This document shows positions 16,960 to 25,991 of a stretch of DNA of 64,000 nt, piece after piece. Location: the NCBI GenBank assembly GCA_040219515.1, contig JAVJSI010000001.1, forward strand, positions 1 through 64,000, in the 5' to 3' direction. This DNA is from Acidimicrobiales bacterium (GTDB lineage: Bacteria; Actinomycetota; Acidimicrobiia; Acidimicrobiales; Aldehydirespiratoraceae). The translations under genes and the position numbers were made by a program. The notes below the pieces were generated by a model. The model was given only the letters and a program-made list of their open reading frames with translations. It did not search any database and had not been told where the DNA came from. The stretch's first letter is position 1, and each line of letters begins with the position of its first letter.

Positions 16960-19946
16960 GAAACCGTCTCCGCCCGGCCGCGCACGCCATTGCCCACCCG
17001 GTCCAGTCACTCGACTCGATCACGGGCGGTGGGCCGATCTACCCGCTGCTCATCCTGTTCGGCCTCAACGCGGTCGACGAACTCGACCGGACGGCATTCA
17101 GCGTCCTACTGCCCGAGATCCGGGAGGAATTCGGGCTCAACCTGACCGGGGTTCTCGGCATCGTCGCCGCCGTCGGCGCCGCCGCCCTCGTCCTTCAGGT
17201 ACCGATCGCCCAGCTCGCCGACCGGGGCTCACGCACCCGGCTCACGCTCCTCGGTGCCGCCGTCTGGGCGATCTTCTCGTTCGTCACCGGCCTCGCCTGG
17301 GTCCTCTGGGCCCTGGCCGTCGCCCGGGCCGGATCCGGCATCGGCAAGGCGGTGGTCGATCCGACGCACAACTCCCTGATCGCCGACTACTACGCACCCG
17401 ACCACCGCAACAAGGTCTTCGCGTTCCACCGGTCGGCCAACGTCCTCGGCCAGATCGTCGGTCCCATCGTCGCCGGACTGATCGCCTTCCAGTTCGGGTG
17501 GCGTTGGCCGTTCATCATCTTCGCCGTTCCCACCCTGATCCTGGTGGTCGTCGGCCTCCGCATGAAGGAACCCGTCCGTGGCGCCCACGAGCGACGGGCG
17601 ATGGGCGCGAGCGAGGATGCCATCGCCACCGAGGAGGAGGCGCCCTCCTACGCCGAGGCGTGGCGGATGATGTGGAAGATCGAGAGCCTGAAGCGCATCT
17701 GGTTCGCCCTCCCCTTCCTGGCCGCCTCGCTGATCGGGTTCGGCACCTTCGCCTCGCTGCTCTACGACGAGGTCTTCGGCTTCGACGAGCGGGCCCGCGG
17801 CGTGCTCGCGGCGGCCGTGGAGCCGGCCGGGCTGATCGGTCTCGTCATCGGCGCCCGCATCGGCACCCGGCTGATGGCTCGCGACCCGGGACTGGTGCTG
17901 CGGTTCCTCGCCGTCACCGCCTTCTTCAACGCCGGCGTCATGGTGATCTTCGCCAGCGCCCCGGTCTGGTGGGTGGCCACCGGCGCTGCGGCCGTCGCCT
18001 CGCTGGTGAACGCCATGTTCGTCCCGACGATCTTCGCGGTGCTGTCGATGGCCATTCCGCCCCGGGCCCGCGCCCTCGGCTTCTCGATCGGATCACTCTG
18101 GATCCTTCCGGGCCTCGTCGTCCTCCCCCTGATCGGGGCGATCGGCGATTCGTGGGGCATCCGCTGGGGCATGGGGATGATGGCGCCCGTCTACCTCATC
18201 GGCGGCCTGGTCATCTCCACGGCGGGCATCGTGATCAAGGACGACATCGCCCAGGTCTGGCAGACGGCCGCCGCCCGGGCCGAGGTCGCCACCGAGCGGC
18301 GAGCGGGACGCAGCAAGCTGCTGCTCGTGCGCGGGCTCAACGTGTCGTACGGCGACGTGCAGATCCTCTTCGACATCGACTTCGAGGTGGAGGAGGGTGA
18401 GATCGTCGCACTCCTCGGCACGAACGGCGCCGGCAAGTCCACGCTCCTGAAGTCGATCTCCGGACTGGTCGAGGCCGACCGTGGCGCCATCATGTTCGAC
18501 GGTCGCGAGATGACCTTCGCTCCGCCCAACGAAGTGGCCCAACGGGGGGTGATCCAGGTCGCGGGCGGGCAGGGTGTCTTCCCGTCGCTCACCGTGCAGG
18601 AGAACCTCGACGTCGCCGGCTGGCTGCACCGACGAGACCGCGAAGGACTGATCGCCGAGTACGAGCGGGTCTACGGGATGTTCCCGGCGCTCGACCAGCG
18701 GCGCGAGGAACCGGCGGCGAATCTCTCGGGTGGGCAGCAGCAGATGCTGGCGATCGGCATGGCCCTGCTCGGACGGCCCCGTCTGCTGATGGTCGACGAG
18801 CTGTCGCTCGGCCTCGCGCCCGTGATCGTCGAACAACTCCTTCCCGTCCTGCGGCAACTGGCCGACGAGGGCGTGACCATCATCCTGGTCGACCAGTCGG
18901 TCAACGTGGCGCTGACGATCGCCGAGACCGCCTACTTCATGGAGAAGGGCGAGATCCGCTTCCACGGGCCCACGGCCGAGCTCCTCGACCGGCCCGACGT
19001 GCTCCGGTCGGTGTTCCTCGAAGGTGCCGGTGCGGCCGTCGACCCTGCGGCCCACGCGGCGCTGTCGAAGGTCCGGCCCGCGAAGGTCGTGCAACCGGAG
19101 GTCGAGCGCGCGGAAGTCGAGCGAGCGACCTTCGACGCCGACGAACCCCCCATCCTCGAGACCGTCGACCTGATGAAACGGTTTGGCGGTATCCGGGCGG
19201 TCGACGACGTCGTGCTCCGGGTGCGACCGGGAGAGATCATCGGTCTCATCGGGCCGAACGGTGCAGGCAAGACGACCCTCTTCGACGTGGTCAGTGGCTT
19301 CACCCCGGCCGACGGCGGACGTGTGTTCCTCGACGGCCGCGACATCACCGGGCTGGCGCCCTTCCAGCGGGCCCGTCTGGGTCTCGGTCGATCGTTCCAG
19401 GACGCCCGCCTGTTCCCGTCGCTGACCGTGGCGGAGGCCATGGCGGTGGCCCTCGAACAGGAGATCGAGGTCCGCAGCACGCTCGCCGCGATGTTCTACC
19501 TCCCCAACGTCCACGATGCCGAGGAGAAGGTCAGGCTGCGCGTCGACGACCTGATCGAGATCCTCGGGCTCGGCGCCTTCCGGCACAAGTTCCTGCGGGA
19601 ACTGTCGACGGGCTCACGCCGCATCGTCGACCTCGCGTGCGTCGTGGCCCACGCGCCGCGGGTGGTGCTGCTCGACGAACCCTCCAGCGGCATCGCGCAA
19701 CGCGAGACCGAGGCCCTCGCCCCTGTTCTCACCCGCATCCGCGACGATCTCGGCGCCGCGATGCTCGTGATCGAGCACGACATGCCGCTCGTCTCCGCCG
19801 TCGCCGACCGCATCATCGCGCTCGACCAGGGGGCCGTCATCGCCGACGGCACGGCCGAGCAGGTGCTCAATCATCCCGATGTAGTGGCGTCATACCTCGG
19901 AACGAACGAGGATGTCATCGCCCGTTCGGGGGAACGGCGCAGTTGA
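16956..19946 (+). CDS. MFS transporter fused to two Liv-type ABC ATPases
   Basis: 996 residues in one frame. Residues 1-430 are an MFS transporter with about twelve membrane helices (early motif AQLADRGSRTRLTLLG, the loop 2-3 signature). Residues 445-690 are a LivF-like ATPase with Walker A GTNGAGKST (from 488), LSGGQQQ (about 589) and LMVDELSLG. Residues about 725-990 are a LivG-like ATPase with GPNGAGKTT (about 766), LLDEPSSG and an altered signature LSTGSRR (about 882) in place of LSxGQ. An Ala/Val/Glu-rich linker separates the ATPases. The ATG at 16956 overlaps the permease stop, and no alternative start or stop divides it. The ATPases should power the fused LivH-LivM permease; the role of the MFS module is unknown. 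Confidence 0.9.
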   Translation: MRNRLRPAAHAIAHPVQSLDSITGGGPIYPLLILFGLNAVDELDRTAFSVLLPEIREEFGLNLTGVLGIVAAVGAAALVLQVPIAQLADRGSRTRLTLLGAAVWAIFSFVTGLAWVLWALAVARAGSGIGKAVVDPTHNSLIADYYAPDHRNKVFAFHRSANVLGQIVGPIVAGLIAFQFGWRWPFIIFAVPTLILVVVGLRMKEPVRGAHERRAMGASEDAIATEEEAPSYAEAWRMMWKIESLKRIWFALPFLAASLIGFGTFASLLYDEVFGFDERARGVLAAAVEPAGLIGLVIGARIGTRLMARDPGLVLRFLAVTAFFNAGVMVIFASAPVWWVATGAAAVASLVNAMFVPTIFAVLSMAIPPRARALGFSIGSLWILPGLVVLPLIGAIGDSWGIRWGMGMMAPVYLIGGLVISTAGIVIKDDIAQVWQTAAARAEVATERRAGRSKLLLVRGLNVSYGDVQILFDIDFEVEEGEIVALLGTNGAGKSTLLKSISGLVEADRGAIMFDGREMTFAPPNEVAQRGVIQVAGGQGVFPSLTVQENLDVAGWLHRRDREGLIAEYERVYGMFPALDQRREEPAANLSGGQQQMLAIGMALLGRPRLLMVDELSLGLAPVIVEQLLPVLRQLADEGVTIILVDQSVNVALTIAETAYFMEKGEIRFHGPTAELLDRPDVLRSVFLEGAGAAVDPAAHAALSKVRPAKVVQPEVERAEVERATFDADEPPILETVDLMKRFGGIRAVDDVVLRVRPGEIIGLIGPNGAGKTTLFDVVSGFTPADGGRVFLDGRDITGLAPFQRARLGLGRSFQDARLFPSLTVAEAMAVALEQEIEVRSTLAAMFYLPNVHDAEEKVRLRVDDLIEILGLGAFRHKFLRELSTGSRRIVDLACVVAHAPRVVLLDEPSSGIAQRETEALAPVLTRIRDDLGAAMLVIEHDMPLVSAVADRIIALDQGAVIADGTAEQVLNHPDVVASYLGTNEDVIARSGERRS

Positions 19947-19974
19947 CGAGTTCCAGATCAAATGGGGGAATGAC

Positions 19975-21777
19975 ATGACCGACGGTGAACCAGCCGATCT
20001 CAGCCGACAGCTCCGGCGGTGGGGGCCACTCGGCGCCATCGTCGCGATCGTTCTCATCGTGGTCGTCGTGGTCGTCGCCTCGGGTGGTGACGACGACGGC
20101 GACGACGCCCGGACCGACCTCGACACGACCACCTCGGAACCGACGACCGACACCGATCCGGACACCGACACCACCACCGATCCCGACGACGGGACCACCA
20201 CCTCGAGCGACACGGGCGAGGATTCCGCCGATGACGTCATGGCCGACGGCCGGGTGTACTGGACCGAGGCCGACGCCGCCGGCGTGACCGGCGACTTCGA
20301 CTGGGGCGAGAAGTGCGACACCGATCTCGGCACCTACGCCTATCCCGACTTCTTCGCCGGTGAGTGCGTGGTCCCGTGGACCGGTGACAACGGCGGCGCC
20401 ACCGAGACCGGCGTCACCGCCGACACGATCACGATCGTCGTCTACTCCGCGGCCGAGGTCGATCCCGTACTCGACTACATCACCGGACCGATCAGCAACG
20501 ACGACACACCGGATCAGGTCTTCGAGACCCATGTCGGACTCGCCGAGTTCTACGGCGCGTACTTCGAGACCTACGGCCGTACGGTCGAACTGGTCCAGTA
20601 CAAGGCGACCGGCACCAGCGACGACGAGGTCGCGGCCATCGCCGACGCCGAGACCATCGCTCGTGATCTCCAGCCGTTCATGGTGTGGAGCGCCCCCACC
20701 CTCCAGGTCGAGGTGTTCGGCGAAACGCTCGCCGCCAACGGGATCATGTGCAACTGCAACGGCGGGGCATCGGCACAGGACAACTACCCCTACCTCCACG
20801 TCGTCACGAAGTCACCCGAGCAGAGTCGGATCCTGCTGGCCGAGTACATCGGCAAGCGACTGGCCGGGCGCAACGCGATCCACAGTGGGGACTTCACCGA
20901 GCAGGAGCGGACGTTCGGCTATCTCTACCTCGAGACCAGCGACGCGTCGACCCAGGTGGCCGAGGACTTCCGCGACGCGCTGGCCGATGACTATGGCGTC
21001 ACTCTCGATCCGCTGATCCCCTACGAGCTCGACCCGTTGACGCTCCAGGAGCAGGCCACGACCATCATCGCCTCGCTGAAGAGCGCCGGAGTCACGAGCA
21101 TCGTGTTCGCCGGTGACCCGATCGCACCGCGCGACTTCACACTGGCCGCGACCGAGCAGGAGTACTTCCCAGAGTGGATCCTGTCGGGTACGGCACTGGT
21201 CGACACGTCGGTGTTCGGCCGCACCTACGACCAGGAGCAATGGGCCCACGCATTCGGCATGAGCAACACGTCGGTGCCCATCGCCCGCGAGGTGGGTGGC
21301 AACTACTTCCTCTACGACTGGTTCCACGGAGAAGCGCCGCCCGCCGGGGACACGATCGGGATCCAGTGGCAGGCGTCGCTCACGTACGCCCTGCTGCAAG
21401 GCGTCGGGCCCGACCTCACCCACGAGAACTTCGCCGACGCGATGCTGAACGCGCCGCCGACGCGGCGGGGGGCGATCACCGCACCGTCGATCTCGTTCGG
21501 CAGCGACAAGGGGCTCTGGCCCGACGAGATCCTCCCCGACCTCAACGGCATCGACGACGTCTCGGAGGTGTGGTGGGATCCCGAAACCGTGGGCGTCGAC
21601 GAACTCGACCGGGAGGGCCCCGGCATCTACCAGTACGTCGACGGCGGCACCCGGTACCTGCCGGGAGCGTGGCCCGACACCGATCCGAACGTGTTCGTCC
21701 CGGAAGGAGCCGTCGATCGGTACGTGACGCGACCGGCCTCGGAGGATCCGCCCGACTATCCGAGCCCCGCCGGCTGA
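19975..21777 (+). CDS. HAAT-type ABC substrate-binding protein, membrane-anchored
   Basis: 600 residues from the ATG at 19975, with a GGGGGAA ribosome site. An N-terminal hydrophobic anchor (GAIVAIVLIVVVVVVASGG) lacks a lipobox cysteine, so it is probably tethered by an uncleaved helix. It is followed by an Asp/Thr-rich linker (about 45-85) and a periplasmic-binding-protein type I fold (from about 145, ETGVTADTITIVVYSAAE). It delivers the substrate to the permease and ATPase encoded just upstream. Extra cysteines (CNCNGG near 260) are unusual for this class. Ligand unknown; the type I fold of this group binds branched-chain amino acids, amides or carboxylates. Confidence 0.85.
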   Translation: MTDGEPADLSRQLRRWGPLGAIVAIVLIVVVVVVASGGDDDGDDARTDLDTTTSEPTTDTDPDTDTTTDPDDGTTTSSDTGEDSADDVMADGRVYWTEADAAGVTGDFDWGEKCDTDLGTYAYPDFFAGECVVPWTGDNGGATETGVTADTITIVVYSAAEVDPVLDYITGPISNDDTPDQVFETHVGLAEFYGAYFETYGRTVELVQYKATGTSDDEVAAIADAETIARDLQPFMVWSAPTLQVEVFGETLAANGIMCNCNGGASAQDNYPYLHVVTKSPEQSRILLAEYIGKRLAGRNAIHSGDFTEQERTFGYLYLETSDASTQVAEDFRDALADDYGVTLDPLIPYELDPLTLQEQATTIIASLKSAGVTSIVFAGDPIAPRDFTLAATEQEYFPEWILSGTALVDTSVFGRTYDQEQWAHAFGMSNTSVPIAREVGGNYFLYDWFHGEAPPAGDTIGIQWQASLTYALLQGVGPDLTHENFADAMLNAPPTRRGAITAPSISFGSDKGLWPDEILPDLNGIDDVSEVWWDPETVGVDELDREGPGIYQYVDGGTRYLPGAWPDTDPNVFVPEGAVDRYVTRPASEDPPDYPSPAG

Positions 21778-21781
21778 CCCC

Positions 21782-22867
21782 TCATCCGGCCACGCCGGCC
21801 ACCCAGGTCCGCTCGACCTGGAGGTCATCGGTCAACGCGACGAGATCAGCGCGACGGCCGGGGGTGATCGACCCCCGGTCGTCGAGACCGAGCACGCGGG
21901 CCGGGTTGGCCGAGGCTGCCGCCAGCGCATCGAACAGATCGACACCGACGACCCCGACGCAGTAGCGCACGGCCTCGTCCATCCGCAGTGCACTGCCGGC
22001 AAGGGTGCCGTCGGGCAACCGGGGCGCGCCGTCGACCAGTTCGACTCCCGCGTCGGCGAGGCGTCCGGCCCGCCACGCGGTCGCGTCGGTCACCAGGACG
22101 ACTCGGCTCGGTCCCTTCGCCCGCCACGCAATCCGCAGGACCCGAGGGTCGACGTGGATGCCGTCGGCGATCAGCGAGACACACAGCCGGTCGTCGCTGA
22201 GCGCGACGCCCAGCGCACCCGGCTCGCGGTGATGCAGCCGGCCCGATGCGTTGAAAGCATGGGTGAACAGCGATGCACCTGCCTCTACCGCGGCCTCGGT
22301 CCGGGCCGCGTCGGCGGTCGTGTGGCCGAGAGAGCAGACGATGCCCCGAGCGGTCAGCCGGGCGATCGCCTCAGGGGCGCCGGCACGCTCCGGGCCGATC
22401 GTCATCAGCCGCACCCACGAGGGCAGTTCGGCGAGCCAGGCCGTGTCGATCGGTTCATGGCGGAGGTCGGGGTGGGCGCCGAGCGCTTCGCCGAGGTAGG
22501 GACCTTCGAGGTGGAGCCCGAGCGTGTCGGGGCCGTCACCGGATTCGGTCGTCCACGCTCCGTCGACCAGGCGCCGGGCCAGCACCGACGGCGGCGCCGA
22601 GATCAGGGTCGGCAGCCACGAGGTGACCCCCTGCCCGCGCACGAGCCGGCGCAGTCGCGCCCATCCCGTCGCATCGGCGGTCGCCACGTCGACGTCGTCG
22701 TGGCCGTTGACCTGGAGGTCGATGAACCCGGGCGAAAGCAGCGCCACGTCGGGCGCGCCCCGGCAGGGTTCGACCGCCACGATGCGCCCGCCCTCGATGT
22801 GGACCGCCGAGTCCTCGCGGATCCCGTCGGGAGTGACCAGGCGCCGAGCGCCGACGACGTCGATCAG
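21782..22867 (-). CDS. nagA: N-acetylglucosamine-6-phosphate deacetylase-like amidohydrolase
   Basis: About 361 residues. Amidohydrolase fold with NagA landmarks: LSPGFIDLQVNGHDDVDV, LGLHLEGPYL (metal-ligand Glu), CSLGHTTADA and FTHAFNA (metal-ligand His), VTDA near the end, and ITPGRRADLVAL. It would deacetylate GlcNAc-6-phosphate in amino-sugar and peptidoglycan recycling. Start is uncertain: no ATG, GTG or TTG lies near the expected N-terminus. A CTG at 22865-22867 overlapping the upstream ligase stop, with GGGAG just before, fits best. It is coupled to the acyl-CoA ligase in position but not obviously in pathway. Confidence 0.82.
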   Translation of the reverse strand: MIDVVGARRLVTPDGIREDSAVHIEGGRIVAVEPCRGAPDVALLSPGFIDLQVNGHDDVDVATADATGWARLRRLVRGQGVTSWLPTLISAPPSVLARRLVDGAWTTESGDGPDTLGLHLEGPYLGEALGAHPDLRHEPIDTAWLAELPSWVRLMTIGPERAGAPEAIARLTARGIVCSLGHTTADAARTEAAVEAGASLFTHAFNASGRLHHREPGALGVALSDDRLCVSLIADGIHVDPRVLRIAWRAKGPSRVVLVTDATAWRAGRLADAGVELVDGAPRLPDGTLAGSALRMDEAVRYCVGVVGVDLFDALAAASANPARVLGLDDRGSITPGRRADLVALTDDLQVERTWVAGVAG

Positions 22868-24414
22868 TTCTCCCGGTCGCGAAGCTCGCGGCGCAGGATC
22901 TTGCCCGACGCGCTCTTCGGGATCGTGTCGATCGTCTCGAGCAGGCGGATCTGCTTGTAGCTCACGAAGTGTTCGCCGACGAACTCCTGTACCTCGTCGA
23001 GGGTGAGCGAGGCGCCCGGGGCGAGGGTGACGAACGCCTTGGGCAGCTCGCCGGCCGCGTCGTCGGGCACGCCGATCACCGCGACGTCGGCGATGGCCGG
23101 GTGGGTGATCAGCAGCCCTTCGAGCTCGGCCGGCGGCACCTGGAAGCCGTTGTACTTGATGAGTTCCTTGATGCGATCGACGATCGAATAGTTGCCGTCG
23201 TCGTCGATGATGGCGACATCGCCGGTGTGGAGCCAACCGTCGGCGTCGATCGTCGCCGCCGTCGCCTCGGCGTTGTTGAGGTAGCCCGCCATCACCATCG
23301 GTCCGCGGACCCAGAGCTCGCCGCGCTCGTTCGCCGGCTGGTCCTCGCCCGACACGGGGTCGACGATCCGACACTCGACGTTGGAGATCGCAACGCCACT
23401 GGTGCCCGGGCGGGCCTTGCCCTCGACCGAGGCATGGGAGACAGGGCTGAGCTCGGTCATGCCGTAGCCCTGCACGACCTCACAACCGATACGCGCCGCC
23501 GCCTCCTGCGCGAGTTCGGCACCCAGGGGAGCCGCCCCCGAGAAAACCTGCTTGAGGGACGAGAGGTCGTAGTTGTCGACGTCGGGCAGCTTGGCCAGGC
23601 CGAGCACCATCGGGGGCACCGCGAAGAAGCGAGTGATCTTCTCGGACTGCACCAGGGCCAGCGCGTCGGCCATGTCGAACCGAGGCATGGTGACCACACG
23701 GACGCCGTTGGCGATGAGCCCGTTCATCAGGACCTGCATCCCGTAGATGTGGAAGAACGGCAACGCAGCCAGCCCGGCCTCGCCTTCCCCGTACTCGAGC
23801 ACGTGCTCCATCTGTGCGATGTTGGCGACCAGGTTGTAGTGGGTGAGCATGACGCCCTTGGGCAACCCGGTGGTGCCCGACGAGTAGGGCAGGACGACGA
23901 CGTCGGTCATCGGATCGACCTCCACCTGCTCGATCGCCTCGCCGATCAGCGTTGCCATCGGGGTGGCGCCTTCGGCCTCACCCATCACGTAGAGGTCGGT
24001 GACCTCGGTGCCCTCCATCGCGGTGCGAGCCACGTCGACGAACATCGGCACGGTCAGCAGCAAGGTCGCACCCGCGTCCTGGAGTTGAAAACGGACCTCC
24101 TCGGCACCATAGGTGGGGTTGATCGTGGTGATCGTGCCGCCGGCGACCGCCACGGCGTGGAACGCGACGGCGTATTCGGGCACGTTGGGCGCCATGATCC
24201 CGAGCACGGAGCCGGGGCCGAATCCGCGGGCCTGGAGTCCGCCCGCCATGCGATGGATGGCCTCGCGCAGCGCGTCGAAGGTGTAGGACGACGAGCCGCC
24301 GTCGGTGATGGCGACGGCATCGGGATGCGACGCGGTCTTGCGAAGGACGAACTCGGTGATCGGTATCACCGGAATCTCGACATCGGGCAACGGACTCGTG
24401 TGGATGATGGGCAT
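22864..24414 (-). CDS. acyl-CoA ligase (4-coumarate:CoA ligase/long-chain type)
   Basis: 516 residues, ANL superfamily. Adenylate signature YSSGTTGLPKGVMLTH, motif GYGMTELSPVSH, the hinge-region WLHTGDVAIIDDDGN, and the C-terminal catalytic lysine in PKSASGKILRRELR. It activates a carboxylic acid with ATP and couples it to CoA; the order of motifs resembles plant 4CL and bacterial FadD-type ligases. The ATG at 24412-24414 has GAAAGG about seven bases upstream. It shares a minus-strand unit with the nagA-like gene and is divergent from the PilZ gene over about 120 bases with no other feature. Confidence 0.9.
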   Translation of the reverse strand: MPIIHTSPLPDVEIPVIPITEFVLRKTASHPDAVAITDGGSSSYTFDALREAIHRMAGGLQARGFGPGSVLGIMAPNVPEYAVAFHAVAVAGGTITTINPTYGAEEVRFQLQDAGATLLLTVPMFVDVARTAMEGTEVTDLYVMGEAEGATPMATLIGEAIEQVEVDPMTDVVVLPYSSGTTGLPKGVMLTHYNLVANIAQMEHVLEYGEGEAGLAALPFFHIYGMQVLMNGLIANGVRVVTMPRFDMADALALVQSEKITRFFAVPPMVLGLAKLPDVDNYDLSSLKQVFSGAAPLGAELAQEAAARIGCEVVQGYGMTELSPVSHASVEGKARPGTSGVAISNVECRIVDPVSGEDQPANERGELWVRGPMVMAGYLNNAEATAATIDADGWLHTGDVAIIDDDGNYSIVDRIKELIKYNGFQVPPAELEGLLITHPAIADVAVIGVPDDAAGELPKAFVTLAPGASLTLDEVQEFVGEHFVSYKQIRLLETIDTIPKSASGKILRRELRDREN

Positions 24415-24536
24415 TCGGCGACCTTTCACTCGGCGCCGCGCATCGTAGCGCAGGAGCTGTTTTCGGCCGGCGCCACGACCACGATGGGCCGTTCGACCCT
24501 TACTGATCGCCACGGCCGGCAATACCGTGGCGGGCT

Positions 24537-24932
24537 ATGGTAACAAGCGCCAACCAGATCGATCGGCTCCTCCCCCGCCACGAATCGGTCATCAACCTCG
24601 ACCTCACCTGGGACGTGCGGATGAACCGCAACCTCTGGAAGAAGGAAGAGGTCAGCGCGCCGGCCACGATCCGCGACATCTCGCTCGAGGGCGCGCTCGT
24701 CCAAGTCGAGAGCACGCACGAACACGCCGTCGGCGACCGCATCACGGTGCGGTTTCGCGGCCACGAGGGCACGGCTGTCGTTCGCCACTGCCGCGAGGGC
24801 GAGGACAACACCCTTCTCTACGGCGTGCGGTTTGTTCCCGACCCGGCCTTCGTCGACTGCCTCTGCGACGCCGTCGGCGAGATCCGAGGCCACTCGGCCG
24901 AGCTGCGCCGGGCCTGGCAACGCCCCAACTGA
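24537..24932 (+). CDS. PilZ domain c-di-GMP-binding protein
   Basis: 131 residues, essentially a single PilZ domain. RLLPR at 10-14 supplies the RxxxR element and DISLEG at 47-52 the DxSxxG element, followed by GALVQVES and GVRF typical of the beta-barrel. It should bind cyclic di-GMP and act as an effector. No diguanylate cyclase or phosphodiesterase is in this window, so its partners are elsewhere; it is a second PilZ protein alongside the degenerate cellulose-synthase-like one. It has no fused output domain. Confidence 0.8.
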   Translation: MVTSANQIDRLLPRHESVINLDLTWDVRMNRNLWKKEEVSAPATIRDISLEGALVQVESTHEHAVGDRITVRFRGHEGTAVVRHCREGEDNTLLYGVRFVPDPAFVDCLCDAVGEIRGHSAELRRAWQRPN

Positions 24933-24937
24933 AGCGT

Positions 24938-25960
24938 TCAGGCAGCGGCGTCGAACTCGGCCAGCACCCGACCCGGTTCAGCGTGCGCGGCGATGCGCTC
25001 GAGCAGCATCCGGCGTGACTCCTCGGCGACGAGCGCCGGTTGATCGACGGTCGCCCACTGCACGAGACCACCCCAGAATCGGTCGATGAGCTCTGCCCCC
25101 GAGACCGTGCCGCCGTCGAGCGTCGAGAACGACACCGACCGCATCTCACCCAGGTAGAGGTTGAGCGAGCGGACGTGGATCGATTCGTCGGTTCGGATGC
25201 GTTCGACGATCTCGGCGGCGAGCTCTGCGTCCTCACGCCGGTCGACGAAGAGGTCGGGGGTCCGAAGGATCTCCTGGGAGTCGGCGAAGCCGAGCTCGGC
25301 TCGGAACTCGATGATCAGCAGGTTGGCGAGGAACGAGACCATGCCCTCGACGGGGGCTGCGATCTCGGGAACGTGACGGACGCCGGCATCCTCGCGACCG
25401 ATGTTCTCGGGCGGGTCCACATCCGGAAAGGCATCGGGTCCGAAGGCCAGATCCCGGGCCGCGAACCACATCGCGTCGTGGCCGCCGATCCCCTGCTCGG
25501 GCAGGCCGCCTTCGTCGAGGCCGTGGGCGAGGAGCAGTCCACGGTTGAGGTGACCGATCGCCATCTCCGAGATGTCGTCGACGATGTAGTCCTGAAGGTC
25601 GGGAAACTCCATCTCGGCCAGCAAGCGGCCCCGGGCCTCGATCTTCCCGATGATCGTGAGGGAGTTCCAGAAGGAGAGTCCGAGTCCGTTGCGCAGCAAC
25701 ACCGACTGTTGGGCCGCAGTCGGGACTCGTAGCCCCTCGAGCAGCGCCGCCGACGCGCCGAACGGCTCGCCGCCGCGGTCCCTCAGGGCCGTCTCCCATG
25801 CCGCCAGGGCCGGCTCGCGCACCAGCGCCCTCGGCGGTTGGTACGTGCCGTCGGCCAACATCCCGCCGTGCAGCCGCTGCCCCAGCACTGTGTGCGGAGC
25901 GGCGTAGTCGTGGTCGGTGAGCAATTCCTCGCTCGAGTACCTGCGACGCGTCTCGGTCAT
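24938..25960 (-). CDS. hypothetical protein with ferritin-like diiron pattern
   Basis: 340 residues, mostly helical. I do not recognise the family. Candidate carboxylate/His ligands are spaced as in ferritin-like diiron proteins: E108 (GKIEAR), E132 with H137 (SEMAIGH), E218 (IIEFR) and E259 with H262 (DESIHVR). The last is an ExxH. No signal peptide or membrane segment. It is convergent with the PilZ gene and divergent from the SDR gene. Treat the diiron reading as inference; radical-SAM, P450 and other common motifs are absent. Confidence 0.55.
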   Translation of the reverse strand: MTETRRRYSSEELLTDHDYAAPHTVLGQRLHGGMLADGTYQPPRALVREPALAAWETALRDRGGEPFGASAALLEGLRVPTAAQQSVLLRNGLGLSFWNSLTIIGKIEARGRLLAEMEFPDLQDYIVDDISEMAIGHLNRGLLLAHGLDEGGLPEQGIGGHDAMWFAARDLAFGPDAFPDVDPPENIGREDAGVRHVPEIAAPVEGMVSFLANLLIIEFRAELGFADSQEILRTPDLFVDRREDAELAAEIVERIRTDESIHVRSLNLYLGEMRSVSFSTLDGGTVSGAELIDRFWGGLVQWATVDQPALVAEESRRMLLERIAAHAEPGRVLAEFDAAA

Positions 25961-25991
25961 GAGAAGGAGCCTAGAGCCCTAGCGTGGTCCC

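Noticed and set aside
18093-19586. A 497-codon minus-strand frame opposite the two ABC ATPases
   Set aside because: Antisense of Walker A/B and signature regions; composition typical of a shadow.
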